A DNA stretch of 64,000 bases from UTCHB3 sp964625575 (GCA_964625575.1 CAZVBQ010000003.1:1-64000); one strand, 5' to 3'; positions 1 through 8,367 are shown, counted from the first letter of the stretch. The notes: generated from the sequence alone by a model not told the origin. Numbers and translations: made by a program.

Positions 1-303
1 GACAGATCAACGAAATTCTTTAACGATGTGTTCGGATGGGATTTGAAAGAATTTGGAAGAGGCTACATGCTTTGGAACAGCCGTCAGGGCACCACGGTCG
101 GCCTCAGAAAAGTTGAAAAAACAGTTGTTGGCGACTCTCCCGTATTCCACATATTGGTCGATGATATAGAGGATACAGCAAAAGCGATCAAAAAAGCCGG
201 CGGTAGCGTGTTCAAGGATAAAACAGTTATCCCTGTCTATGGCTACTATGCCGTTATCCAGGATCCTGACGGGAATAAGATCGGGATATACCAGGCCCAC
301 TAA
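1..303 (+). CDS. VOC (glyoxalase/bleomycin-resistance fold) family protein, 5' truncated
   Basis: The reading frame is open from base 1 to a TAA at 301-303, giving the last 100 residues; the start lies outside the window. The visible part has the second beta-alpha-beta-beta-beta unit of the vicinal oxygen chelate fold: a VFHILVDDIEDTAKAIKKAGG strand-helix followed by GYYAVIQDPDGNKIGIYQ, the usual C-terminal end of the family. The residue after GIY is Gln where many members have a metal-binding Glu, so catalysis cannot be assumed. Such small proteins include lyases, dioxygenases and resistance proteins, and the substrate cannot be told from sequence. It lies 38 bases upstream of the phosphofructokinase gene and may share its transcript. 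Confidence 0.8.
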   Translation, partial: DRSTKFFNDVFGWDLKEFGRGYMLWNSRQGTTVGLRKVEKTVVGDSPVFHILVDDIEDTAKAIKKAGGSVFKDKTVIPVYGYYAVIQDPDGNKIGIYQAH

Positions 304-341
304 TCGATCATTTGAATCGAACCAAAACAGGAATATGAAAA

Positions 342-1454
342 ATGAGTAACGGAACAATAAAAAGAATTGCCGTAAATACCGGTGGTGGCGACGCTCCCGG
401 CCTTAACGCGGTGATCAAAGCCGTGACCATGTCCGCGATTCAACGCGGATGGGAAGTTTACGGCATCAGAGATGGATATAACGGGGTTTTCCTCCCCGCT
501 CATTACCCTAATAACGACGGAGTTATCCGTCTGACACCTGAAATAGTTAAAGACATCACCTCGATGGGTGGCACCATTCTCGGCACCACTAATAGAGGCA
601 ACCCCCTTAGATTCCCTATGAAAACCGCCAACGGCAGCGTTGTTGAGGTTGACAGATCTGATGAAATAGTTGAAGGATTGAAGCGGCATAATATTGATGC
701 TGTTATCGCGATCGGTGGTGACGGCTCACTCACCATGGCTAACGAGTTCCACAAAAAAGGTGTAAGAATTGTAGGCGTGCCCAAAACGATCGATAACGAT
801 CTGAGTGGTACTGCCACAACATTCGGTTTTGATACTGCCGTATCGTTCGCAACAGAGTGTATCGACAGGCTTCACTTCACTGCCAAAGCGCACAAGCGTA
901 TCATGGTTGTTGAAGTTATGGGAAGATATGCCGGCTGGATCGCCCTTAACTCAGGTGTTTCAGGTTCCGCGGATGTCATCCTTATCCCTGAGATACCGTA
1001 TGACATCAACAAAGTATCCGACTTCTTAAAAGGAACCTTTACCGAGGAGAAGGATTACGCTATCGTGGTTGTTGCCGAAGGTGCATTCCCGAAAGACGGT
1101 TCTTACGCTGTGATCGAGAAAGAAGCCGGTAAAGCTGAGCGACTCGGTGGAGCGGCCGATAAAGTTGCTGAGGCTCTTCAGCATCTCACAGGGAAGGAAT
1201 CAAGGGTTGCTATTCTCGGTCACCTCCTCAGAGGCGGAAGTCCGACAACTTTCGACAGACTTCTTTCGCTCCGTTTCGGCGCTGCAGCAGTAAGGGCACT
1301 TGAGGAAGGTTATTCAGGCGTGATGGTTGCCCATCAAATACCTAACATGATCTACATTCCGATAGAAGAAGCCGTCGGTAAAATGAAACTTGTCAATCCC
1401 GAAGGTGAAACCGTCAGAACGGGCCGTGAACTCGGCATCTGCTTCGGCGACTGA
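342..1454 (+). CDS. pfk: 6-phosphofructokinase, mixed ATP/PPi signature
   Basis: This 370-residue protein is a group A phosphofructokinase, which phosphorylates fructose 6-phosphate in glycolysis (reversibly if PPi is the donor). The N-terminal GGGDAPGLNAVIKA loop, the catalytic TIDND (Asp151) and the sugar-binding RGGSPTTFDR are all present. The donor-determining positions are mixed: GGDGS at 125-129 has the Gly typical of ATP enzymes, whereas PKTIDND at 147-153 has the Lys typical of PPi enzymes. That combination occurs in the mixed-substrate group III, so the donor is not decided. An AGGA stands about nine bases before the ATG, and a good intrinsic terminator follows the stop. Confidence 0.95.
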   Translation: MSNGTIKRIAVNTGGGDAPGLNAVIKAVTMSAIQRGWEVYGIRDGYNGVFLPAHYPNNDGVIRLTPEIVKDITSMGGTILGTTNRGNPLRFPMKTANGSVVEVDRSDEIVEGLKRHNIDAVIAIGGDGSLTMANEFHKKGVRIVGVPKTIDNDLSGTATTFGFDTAVSFATECIDRLHFTAKAHKRIMVVEVMGRYAGWIALNSGVSGSADVILIPEIPYDINKVSDFLKGTFTEEKDYAIVVVAEGAFPKDGSYAVIEKEAGKAERLGGAADKVAEALQHLTGKESRVAILGHLLRGGSPTTFDRLLSLRFGAAAVRALEEGYSGVMVAHQIPNMIYIPIEEAVGKMKLVNPEGETVRTGRELGICFGD

Positions 1455-1482
1455 TCCCCTCTCATTTCAGGCATATAAAATT

Positions 1483-1512
1483 AAAGGCTGTCGTTTCCGG
1501 CAGCCTTTTGTT
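1483..1512 (+). terminator. Rho-independent terminator of the phosphofructokinase gene
   Basis: An 8-bp perfect stem AAAGGCTG (1483-1490) / CAGCCTTT (1501-1508) has a short loop, extendable by a G-C and a G-T pair, and is followed by a T-rich run to 1519. It lies 29 bases after the phosphofructokinase stop. The same AAAGGCTG-type stem recurs in two other terminators of this window. Confidence 0.85.
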
Positions 1513-1518
1513 TTTCTT

Positions 1519-1542
1519 ACAGGAAGAATAGAAGAATAAAAG
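1519..1542 (+). repeat. Inverted repeat, left arm
   Basis: Left arm of the repeat flanking the GxxExxY gene. It is purine-rich, itself contains two GAAGAATA-like units, and pairs with 1994-2017 with a single mismatch (1539). It is on the 3' side of the enclosed gene. Confidence 0.85.
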
Positions 1543-1558
1543 TTATAAAAGGAAGCAG

Positions 1559-1984
1559 TTAGATTTTCTTCATGAATCTTCTAATACCGTGCTTGATTAG
1601 ATCAACATGAAAATTAACTAAAAATGCAGCTTTGTAGTTAGAAAGTTTTAAATAACTGATGGTCTGGGCTTTCATTACCGGTAAAATTTCTTCTACAGCT
1701 TTTAATTCAATGATAACAAAATCTTCCACGACAAGGTCCAGACGTAAACTTTCGTTGAGTTCGACACCATCGTAATAAATTGGAATTTCCACCTGTCGAA
1801 CTACCTTCAAATTGTGCTTTTTCAATTCTTCAAAAAGGCAGATTTCATAGACTTTTTCAAGTAAACCCGGTCCTAAATTTACATGCACACGATAAAATGA
1901 ATCAACTATCCGACTCATGATCTCTTCTTCGTGTGGTGTCAGCTCTTCAAAACGAGAAACTATTTGAACATTCTTGTAATCCAC
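1559..1984 (-). CDS. GxxExxY protein (PD-(D/E)XK nuclease-like fold, PF13366)
   Basis: This 141-residue protein carries the family signature G40-L-L-E43-K-V-Y46 inside LGPGLLEKVYE. A nuclease-like core follows, with Asp83 in RLDLVVED and E93-L-K95, matching the D...ExK arrangement of PD-(D/E)XK enzymes. The family is assigned to this nuclease fold on sequence grounds; its biological role is not established. The start is GTG with AAGGG about eight bases upstream, and this ribosome site abuts the inner end of the right inverted-repeat arm. The stop lies 16 bases inside the left arm, so the gene fills the repeat-bounded unit almost completely, unlike an ordinary operon gene. Confidence 0.9.
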   Translation of the reverse strand: MDYKNVQIVSRFEELTPHEEEIMSRIVDSFYRVHVNLGPGLLEKVYEICLFEELKKHNLKVVRQVEIPIYYDGVELNESLRLDLVVEDFVIIELKAVEEILPVMKAQTISYLKLSNYKAAFLVNFHVDLIKHGIRRFMKKI

Positions 1985-1993
1985 CTTATATCC

Positions 1994-2017
1994 CTTCTAT
2001 TCTTCTATTCTTCCTGT
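1994..2017 (-). repeat. Inverted repeat, right arm
   Basis: Right arm, upstream of the GxxExxY start codon and complementary to 1519-1542 (23 of 24). Its inner edge runs straight into the ribosome-binding site of the gene. Confidence 0.85.
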
Positions 2018-2023
2018 GAAATA

Positions 2024-3271
2024 TCATTTCAATAAATTTAATTTAATAATTCTGGAAGAGGCACCTGAACCATTCATGTACTCCAATCGAGCGAAATAGA
2101 CACCCGAAGCCAAACCTGAAGCATCAAAAAGGTGGCTACCGGCACCAGCGGGTGTATAACCCAAAGAAAAGTTAGAGACAACTTGACCTAACGCGTTATA
2201 AATAAACAAATTAACATCCCCTGATTGAGGCAGGTTCCAGCTTATTGTGGTTACGGGATTAAAAGGATTCGGATAGGCATTCTCCACCCTGAAATCAGAA
2301 GGTAATTCTGATTCGCGAACACCGGTGGGTTGCGACTGCTTGAAAATAAATTTAGCAATCACCGGCAAATGGTCTGAACCATAATGAAGCGCGTTGGCTA
2401 TGGTTTGTCCAACCGCGGTATTCGGCGGTCTATTGATAGAATCATTGAAGTGTGTCCCGTCATTTCCGTAAGCTTTATAAGAATTACGAAGGAATTCAAC
2501 TCCACCAGTATCAGATATAGCCTTTGAAAAAAGGATAAGATCGAACCGGTCATCCAAACCACCTGTGGTGCCCCCCTCAAACGACCTGGTTCTCGGTGAC
2601 TGGGTATGGTTGATCGCGTACTGAGACTGATTCCAGGTTCCCGTCATTACAATCGGATCGATAAAGTGCCCTTCCGTGCCTGCCGTAACTGCCTTTAGCT
2701 TCTGATAGGCAACTTCAGTGGAACCGTAAATATTAAAATCGCCGCACACTATGAAATTTCTCCCCGCGGGCCATGAGTTGGTAACACTTCTTAAGGCATC
2801 CACTTCCCTGCCGCGCTGCGCTTCGTTCGTTGCCCCCGTGCTCGCTTTCAGGTGCACGGAAAATATGAATAAAGTATCACCTGTCACCTTGTGTTTGAGC
2901 TGAAACAAGTTGATATCCCTTAGTTCAGTGGGTATTCTGGTGTTACTTATGAAATAAAATTTAGTAGAATCATAAAAAATACCGTTATCCGTGTCAGGGC
3001 CGTCAAGCCAGGCTCCTTTGTTATAGTCCGCCGAAACCGGTTTCAAGACATTCGCTAAAAAACCATCTATCCCGATCTGTGAGGTCACCTCCTGTATAAC
3101 GAGGATATCAGGTTTAACCGCGCTCATTGTGGTTTTATAGTACGGATTTCTTGTACCTGAATTGGTACCAGGATAGTTCAGCAGGTTGTATGTCATAAAC
3201 ACGATCGTATCCTGAGCCAAGACGGGAAACGAGATTAAAAGCAAGAAAAGGAAAAATTGTTTTTTTTTCAT
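2024..3271 (-). CDS. Secreted endonuclease/exonuclease/phosphatase family protein with T9SS sorting domain
   Basis: This 415-residue protein starts with a clear signal peptide (MKKKQFFLFLLLISFPVLAQ) and continues as an EEP-fold metal-dependent phosphodiesterase. TYNLLNY, the metal-ligand motif VIQEV, FSVHLKA, CGDFN and the catalytic GSDHLPV all appear in order, so the active site looks complete. From about residue 325 there is a type A T9SS C-terminal domain (NAYPNPFNPVTTISW ... ASGVYFARLEYMNG). The enzyme should therefore be exported across the outer membrane and be released or surface-attached. The substrate could be nucleic acid, phospholipid or another phosphodiester; scavenging extracellular DNA is one possibility only. 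It ends just outside the GxxExxY repeat unit and is preceded by a 34-base gap from the DUF255 gene. Confidence 0.88.
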   Translation of the reverse strand: MKKKQFFLFLLLISFPVLAQDTIVFMTYNLLNYPGTNSGTRNPYYKTTMSAVKPDILVIQEVTSQIGIDGFLANVLKPVSADYNKGAWLDGPDTDNGIFYDSTKFYFISNTRIPTELRDINLFQLKHKVTGDTLFIFSVHLKASTGATNEAQRGREVDALRSVTNSWPAGRNFIVCGDFNIYGSTEVAYQKLKAVTAGTEGHFIDPIVMTGTWNQSQYAINHTQSPRTRSFEGGTTGGLDDRFDLILFSKAISDTGGVEFLRNSYKAYGNDGTHFNDSINRPPNTAVGQTIANALHYGSDHLPVIAKFIFKQSQPTGVRESELPSDFRVENAYPNPFNPVTTISWNLPQSGDVNLFIYNALGQVVSNFSLGYTPAGAGSHLFDASGLASGVYFARLEYMNGSGASSRIIKLNLLK

Positions 3272-3305
3272 GATATCTTAATTTAGTTAATATTTTTTTG
3301 TACTG

Positions 3306-5387
3306 TCATTTTTGCATATTAAAGAACAGCTCCGTGGCTGAAGCAACCGGCAGTTCGCAAACTGAATTTCTGCAAAGATAGAAAAAACAGCCCTTCCTGC
3401 CCGAGGTCATATTGGCGGTAAAAGGTGCCAGAATCTCCAGTTTTTCGCTGTTTTCATCATCTTTAAGTATCACTGAAACGTTTGAGTAAGCCGGTTTGGT
3501 CAGTTCAACCAAAGCAGCTTTTATCTCAGGATGTTCCCTCTCTCCCGCAATTACCAGTTCATATGAAGGGTAAAGGATGGGCTCGAGCCCCGAGAGAAAG
3601 AATGAATGAGCAAACGGCGCCTTTTCAACATTGGAAAGGAACCCGCCAATAAGGTCATTTGCCTCACTGAAGTACTCATCGTTCCCTGTGTAGTGATAGA
3701 GGGCAAGTAGAACCTTGAGCATTGTGGAATTGCCTGAAGGGATAGCTCCATCATAAACATCTTTCCATCTTGCAGGGAGTGATTCGGCTTTTTCAGATGT
3801 GAAGTAGAATCCACCGCGCTTTTTATCCCTGAACATGTAGAGCAACACTTCCGTATACCTGATCGCGAGTTCAAGATAACCCGCGTCAAAAGTGGATTTA
3901 TACATTTCGATCAGCCCGAGCGAGTAGAATGCGTAATCATCAAGAAATCCATCAATCGCCGCATGACCATCGCGGAACCTGTGAAGGAGGTGACCATCTA
4001 CCACAAGTTTGTTCTCTACAAAGTTGCTTATAGAAGCGGCCTCGTCGATATACTCCTTGTTTTTTGTATACCTGCCTGCCCTGGCAAGCGCGGCCATAAG
4101 CAGTCCGTTCCAGTCAGTCAGAATCTTGTCATCAAGATGTGGACGAGCCCGTTTTTTTCTTTCTTCGAGAAGAATACTCTTAAAATAGTTAACTCTTTTT
4201 TCCAGCTTCGAAAGTTGAAGATCCATTCTTGATGCCATGGTTTCGAGCGGTTCGGGCAGGTATATCACATTTTCACCGGTAAAACCGCCTCTGACACGGT
4301 CTACAAAATTACCGTGCTCATCAACCGGGAAAATTGATGCGAACTCATCAAACTCATCTTTGAGTAACTCCCTTAGCTCCCCAAATGTCCAGACGTAGAA
4401 TTTCCCCTCCTCACCTTCGCTATCGGCATCTTCTGCACTGAAATAACCACCCTCCGGAGAGCGTAATTCCCTTCTGATGTAATCGAATATTCCCGCGATA
4501 ACATTAGAGTAAAAACTGTTACCGGTGATCTTCAACGCCCCGGCACAGGCATAGATCAGCATCGCCTGATCGTATAACATTTTTTCGAAGTGAGGGAGTC
4601 GCCATTCTTCATCAGTTGAATACCGGTGAAAGCCATCTCCCAGATGATCATAAATTCCACCGAGTCGCATTGATATAAGCGTCATCTCAGCCATCTCAAG
4701 TGCTTTTGCTTCACCGGTGTTCACGAAGTAGTTTAACAGGAACATCAAATTGTGTGGTGATGGAAATTTGGGGGATGATCCAAATCCGCCATGAAGCGAG
4801 TCGTAACGTTCGTTGAACTGGTTAAAGGCCTCATCCAGCAGCTCCGTTGTTAACGAAGTTGAACCGGGACTGACCGGAACCTCATTCAATGCTTTTGTGA
4901 TCTGTTCGGCTGATGATTCGATTTCATCTCTCCGCTCATGCCAAAGGTTTACCACCTTGTCGAGCAGATCGATCAAACCTGTCCGCCCGTACCTTGTCTC
5001 CCTCGGGAAGTAGGTACCGGCGAAAAATGGTTTTTTCTCGGGAGTGAGTATCACTGTAAGAGGCCATCCACCACTGCCGGAGATCATCTGGCAAACAGCC
5101 ATGTAGATCGAATCTATGTCGGGGCGTTCCTCCCTGTCCACTTTTACAGGAACAAATTTTGTGTTCAACAGTCCGGCTACCACCTGATCCTCAAACGACT
5201 CGCGTTCCATAACATGGCACCAGTGGCAAGTTGAGTATCCGATCGAGAGGAAAACCGGTTTGTTTTCAGTTTTGGTCTTGGTAAAAGCCTCTTCACCCCA
5301 CGGATACCAGTCTACAGGATTGTAAGCATGTTGAAGCAGGTAAGGGCTTTTTTCGTTAATTAGTCTGTTAGGGGTTCTCTGATCCAT
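3306..5387 (-). CDS. Thioredoxin-domain protein, DUF255 (YyaL/SPATA20 family)
   Basis: A roughly 693-residue cytosolic protein. The N-terminal thioredoxin-like domain begins with the diagnostic NRLINEKSPYLLQHAYNPVDW (quoted in part: SPYLLQHAYNPVDW) and has a CHWCH active-site motif at about residues 54-58 from this start. The remainder is an alpha/alpha toroid resembling N-acylglucosamine 2-epimerase and six-hairpin glycosidase folds, with FEKMLYDQAML and DWNGLLMAALARA segments conserved in the family. The biochemical function is unsettled. The frame opens with a GTG at 5399, but the ATG at 5387 has GGAAG seven bases upstream and is preferred. Confidence 0.93.
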   Translation of the reverse strand: MDQRTPNRLINEKSPYLLQHAYNPVDWYPWGEEAFTKTKTENKPVFLSIGYSTCHWCHVMERESFEDQVVAGLLNTKFVPVKVDREERPDIDSIYMAVCQMISGSGGWPLTVILTPEKKPFFAGTYFPRETRYGRTGLIDLLDKVVNLWHERRDEIESSAEQITKALNEVPVSPGSTSLTTELLDEAFNQFNERYDSLHGGFGSSPKFPSPHNLMFLLNYFVNTGEAKALEMAEMTLISMRLGGIYDHLGDGFHRYSTDEEWRLPHFEKMLYDQAMLIYACAGALKITGNSFYSNVIAGIFDYIRRELRSPEGGYFSAEDADSEGEEGKFYVWTFGELRELLKDEFDEFASIFPVDEHGNFVDRVRGGFTGENVIYLPEPLETMASRMDLQLSKLEKRVNYFKSILLEERKKRARPHLDDKILTDWNGLLMAALARAGRYTKNKEYIDEAASISNFVENKLVVDGHLLHRFRDGHAAIDGFLDDYAFYSLGLIEMYKSTFDAGYLELAIRYTEVLLYMFRDKKRGGFYFTSEKAESLPARWKDVYDGAIPSGNSTMLKVLLALYHYTGNDEYFSEANDLIGGFLSNVEKAPFAHSFFLSGLEPILYPSYELVIAGEREHPEIKAALVELTKPAYSNVSVILKDDENSEKLEILAPFTANMTSGRKGCFFYLCRNSVCELPVASATELFFNMQK

Positions 5388-5439
5388 ATCGTCTTCCACG
5401 GGCCGGTGAATTGCTTGACTAAAATTTTAATTCCGGTAA

Positions 5440-6198
5440 CTATTTTAATATCCCGGTGACAACACTCTCCGGTTTTATCAGAGTGGCGATATCACTCCAC
5501 TTGAACAATACCGGTGTCACCCCAAGCACGTAAGGCCCCACTTCATACGGATTGAAAATGTATTCGATGCCATCGCCTGTAATTATGAAGTTCGTATTCA
5601 GTACAAACTTGTTGTCTTCAAACCAGTAACCGTAATCACTTAGTGAAGTTTCCGGGGCGATCTGCCGGTCAGCCCTTACTATAGCTTCACCCATTTTATT
5701 GAGTTCATTCTTCGCGGTTGGAATAAAAATTTCCTCCTCAGAAATCTCGTCACCCGTGGCCAGGTTCAGGTTAATTCCCCCCTCAAGTGAATTTGGGTGA
5801 GCACCGCCTAAGTATTCATATTGAATATATCTGAATGAAGCAACGTTTCCTTCCTGGAATTCAGGATTCAACTGTACCTCGTAAGCCCATGGACCCATAA
5901 AATAGACTGAATCTTCCATCTCCGCGGCAGTTTCCCTTAAATGGTTAAAGATGGATGCACCATCATCACTTCCACCGAAAACCGCTGTTCTGATATAACT
6001 GTTCAGCTTACCCGCCGTTTCCGCAAATTCGCCTGATCCGGAGAATACAGGGTAAGTAAAATTGACGGTTAAGATTGTATCTTTTTTACCATCTTTGCCA
6101 TTGTAAAAGAAGTTTTCCTGAACCATTTTAAAGCCGGGAATCTGCCCAACGGCGATAAGGGAGAAAATCGCGACAAACAGGGAAATTCTGAGTTTCAT
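5440..6198 (-). CDS. DUF4163/DUF3298 domain protein (RsiV-like extracytoplasmic)
   Basis: This 252-residue protein has an N-terminal hydrophobic signal (LRISLFVAIFSLIAVGQ). It carries the DUF4163 strand-rich region and then DUF3298, recognisable from YEYLGGAHPNSLEGGINLNL and a late FVLNTNFIITGDGIEYIFNPYEVGPYV segment. Domains of this sort occur in Bacillus anti-sigma factor RsiV, where they bind lysozyme, and in many uncharacterised periplasmic proteins. No sigma factor lies nearby and there is no cytosolic anti-sigma region, so an RsiV role is unlikely. Its gene is 52 bases upstream of the DUF255 gene on the same strand. Confidence 0.85.
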   Translation of the reverse strand: MKLRISLFVAIFSLIAVGQIPGFKMVQENFFYNGKDGKKDTILTVNFTYPVFSGSGEFAETAGKLNSYIRTAVFGGSDDGASIFNHLRETAAEMEDSVYFMGPWAYEVQLNPEFQEGNVASFRYIQYEYLGGAHPNSLEGGINLNLATGDEISEEEIFIPTAKNELNKMGEAIVRADRQIAPETSLSDYGYWFEDNKFVLNTNFIITGDGIEYIFNPYEVGPYVLGVTPVLFKWSDIATLIKPESVVTGILK

Positions 6199-6270
6199 TT
6201 TGTTCCTAATGAATTGAAAATTATCGTCTTACGAAATACAAATTTAGCTAATTACACCCGTTTAAGTTCC

Positions 6271-6723
6271 ATGAAATATTGTGCCACTTTCACATCAACG
6301 TTACTGATCCTGCTTTGTTTTTTCCCCGCCACCGTAAGGTCGCAACCATCCCCTGATGGTCAGTATTGGAAGGAGATGACGAAGAACAAATTTTTTATCA
6401 GCTACTATGATTTGGAAATGCTTGTGGCCGCGAAGGGAGAGGTTTTTGATCTTGCTGTAAAAACAGGATATAATTCAGAACAGACAATGCCGGGACTCGA
6501 GCGGGGATATTTTACCGAGGTGCTGGTTTATACCATCAGTTTGAAGGATGTTAAATATCTGATAAAGAGAGCAACATATTTCGATGGCAAAGGGGTGATC
6601 GTGAAGAACTTCGACTATCTCAACGGTAACAAACCCGATCCTTCACGTATGCTGCCTATTACAAAAGGAAGCCCGGTCTACGACCTGATTGTCCTACACA
6701 GAATAATTCACGGTAAAAATTGA
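6271..6723 (+). CDS. Secreted hypothetical protein, possibly adhesin-E-like
   Basis: This is a 150-residue protein if translation begins at the ATG at 6271, which opens a good signal peptide (STLLILLCFFPATVRSQ). A longer in-frame ATG at 6214 would place 19 polar residues in front of it and overlaps the divergent promoter region. The mature part is predicted to be mostly beta with a central YLIKRATYFDGKGVIV strand pair and a late ITKGSPVYDLIVLHRI. This order faintly recalls the small surface-adhesin-E/YbgS-like group, but I cannot confirm the match. It is the only plus-strand gene in this part of the window and its stop abuts the stop of the opposing histidine kinase. Confidence 0.65.
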   Translation: MKYCATFTSTLLILLCFFPATVRSQPSPDGQYWKEMTKNKFFISYYDLEMLVAAKGEVFDLAVKTGYNSEQTMPGLERGYFTEVLVYTISLKDVKYLIKRATYFDGKGVIVKNFDYLNGNKPDPSRMLPITKGSPVYDLIVLHRIIHGKN

Positions 6724-8349
6724 TCATACCAGGGGGAGGCTGAAAGAGAAGGAAGAACCTTCACCTTGCCTGCTTTCAACGGTAAGCTCACCACCATTCC
6801 GCTTTACAAACTCATAACACAACTTAAGACCCAGCCCTGTTCCCTTTTCATTCTCTGTTCCTGATGTTGTAACAAGTTCATTAAGTTTGAAGAGCTTCTC
6901 TTTGGTTTCCCGGTCCATCCCGATCCCTGAGTCGCTGATAATAAATGAAACCTTGGTTCCTGTTACTTCACCCGTTATAACTATGCTACCGCCCCTCGGT
7001 GTGAATTTAACAGCGTTTGTGATCAAATTTCTGAACACCGTTTCGATCATTGAGCGATCAACCATCATTTTAATTCCATCAGGGATATCGCAGATATACT
7101 CCAAACCCTTTTGATTGATGATCGGAATAACAATGCTGTTCACATTGTACATAATCTCATCGGCTGAAACTTCCTCCTTCGAAACTTCAAGACGGTTCGT
7201 TTGGATCCTTGACCAGTCAAGCAGGTTATTCAAAAGTTCAAGTATCGCCCTGGCGGAAGTGTTGATCCGGTTTGCAAATTCCGAGATCTCTTCGAGTGAG
7301 AGATCATTAATGTCGTTTACGAGAAACTCAGAGAAGCCAAGGATACCCGTGAAAGGGCTTTTTAGATCATGCGCCAATATGGAGAAAAAATTGTCTTTCG
7401 CCTGATTGGCCTCGTACAGTTTAAGCCGGCTGATCTTCAGATCCTCTTCCATTCTGACACGGTCAGTTATGTCACTCAATGCTCCATTTATCAAGAACGA
7501 ATCACCATCCCTGTAGAGGCTGTTCACCGTGTGAAACCATCTGATCCTTCGATCTTTGTCATAAAGCCTGACCGTAATCGGCTCCACGCTTCCTCTTAAA
7601 ACCTCAATTGTGTGCTTTGAGAATTTTTCACGATCCTCTTCGTGAAGAATGAAAGAGACGTTTTTCCCGATTATCTCTTCTTCAGTATATCCATATCTCT
7701 TAACCGCTGGACTTATGAATCTGATGAATCCCTTCGGATCGAATGAATAGATGATCTCGTTCAGATTTTCGATCAAGGCTTTGTACTTGTCTTCTCCCAG
7801 CCTTATCACTTCATCTTTTTGTTTCAGTTCTATAGCCAAGGCTATCTGATTCGAAACGAAACTAAGAGTGTCTTCATCAACCTTGTCGTACGGCCGGGTC
7901 AGTTTATCATATCGCTGAACAACGATCACCCCGATGATCTCTCCGGAGACATTTCTCAGCGGAACGCCAAGCCATTCTTCGGAGTCGCCCCCTATCGGCT
8001 CCAGATCGCCAAAATCAACCCCTCCTTCAGGAGGCTCTTTAAAGAAATGAAGCATCCTCTCGTGTTTGATAACCTGACCTGTGAGCGTGCCGCCATCCAC
8101 TGATACCGGAGGCAGGCATGTAGCTCCGTCAGGTGAGTCGACCTCATCAACAAAGTAAGGAAAGGAGAGGATATTCTTCTCTTTATTGTACGTGGATATG
8201 AAGAAATTCCGGGCCGGCATAAGACCGGATACGATCTCGTGAATGCGCGAGTAAAACTCAAAAAGATGTTTTGAGTTGTGAGTCGCGATCGAGATCTGAA
8301 GTGTCGCCACTCTCAGCTTTTCAAACCGTTCTGCCGGAATCTCTTTCAT
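6724..8349 (-). CDS. Cytosolic hybrid-sensor GAF-PAS histidine kinase
   Basis: This 541-residue protein has no membrane segment. A GAF domain spans roughly residues 10-175 (ending VIVVQRYDKLTRPYD), a PAS domain about 190-305 (ALIENLNEIIYSFDPKG ... YGYTEEEIIGKNV) and a HisKA dimerisation helix follows with the phospho-acceptor His in SILAHDLKSPF. The catalytic domain keeps the N box (NLITNAVKF), DSGIGM and GTGLGL. No receiver gene adjoins it, so it is an orphan kinase whose partner is elsewhere. The ligand of GAF and PAS cannot be predicted. It is 18 bases downstream of typA. Confidence 0.92.
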   Translation of the reverse strand: MKEIPAERFEKLRVATLQISIATHNSKHLFEFYSRIHEIVSGLMPARNFFISTYNKEKNILSFPYFVDEVDSPDGATCLPPVSVDGGTLTGQVIKHERMLHFFKEPPEGGVDFGDLEPIGGDSEEWLGVPLRNVSGEIIGVIVVQRYDKLTRPYDKVDEDTLSFVSNQIALAIELKQKDEVIRLGEDKYKALIENLNEIIYSFDPKGFIRFISPAVKRYGYTEEEIIGKNVSFILHEEDREKFSKHTIEVLRGSVEPITVRLYDKDRRIRWFHTVNSLYRDGDSFLINGALSDITDRVRMEEDLKISRLKLYEANQAKDNFFSILAHDLKSPFTGILGFSEFLVNDINDLSLEEISEFANRINTSARAILELLNNLLDWSRIQTNRLEVSKEEVSADEIMYNVNSIVIPIINQKGLEYICDIPDGIKMMVDRSMIETVFRNLITNAVKFTPRGGSIVITGEVTGTKVSFIISDSGIGMDRETKEKLFKLNELVTTSGTENEKGTGLGLKLCYEFVKRNGGELTVESRQGEGSSFSFSLPLV

Positions 8350-8367
8350 GATCGAAGTTTCGTCTTA

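Larger units (their letters stand above)
1519..2017. mobile_element. Putative minimal mobile element: GxxExxY gene inside a 24-bp inverted repeat
   Basis: A 499-base unit consists of one gene bounded by outward inverted repeats: 1519-1542 is complementary to 1994-2017 at 23 of 24 positions, with the outer 20 perfect. It sits immediately after the phosphofructokinase terminator and before the 3' end of the next minus-strand gene, so its presence disrupts nothing. An RNA spanning it would fold into a long stem with the gene in the loop, the geometry of rRNA intervening sequences. No target-site duplication is evident at the ends. Mobility is an inference from the layout, not shown by the sequence. 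Confidence 0.5.

Noticed and set aside
805..1029. 74-residue plus-strand frame inside the phosphofructokinase gene
   Set aside because: It is an out-of-frame shadow of a conserved enzyme with no own start signals.
1519..2017. Classical insertion sequence
   Set aside because: There is no transposase, no recognisable IS family end and no clear target duplication; the enclosed gene is a GxxExxY protein.
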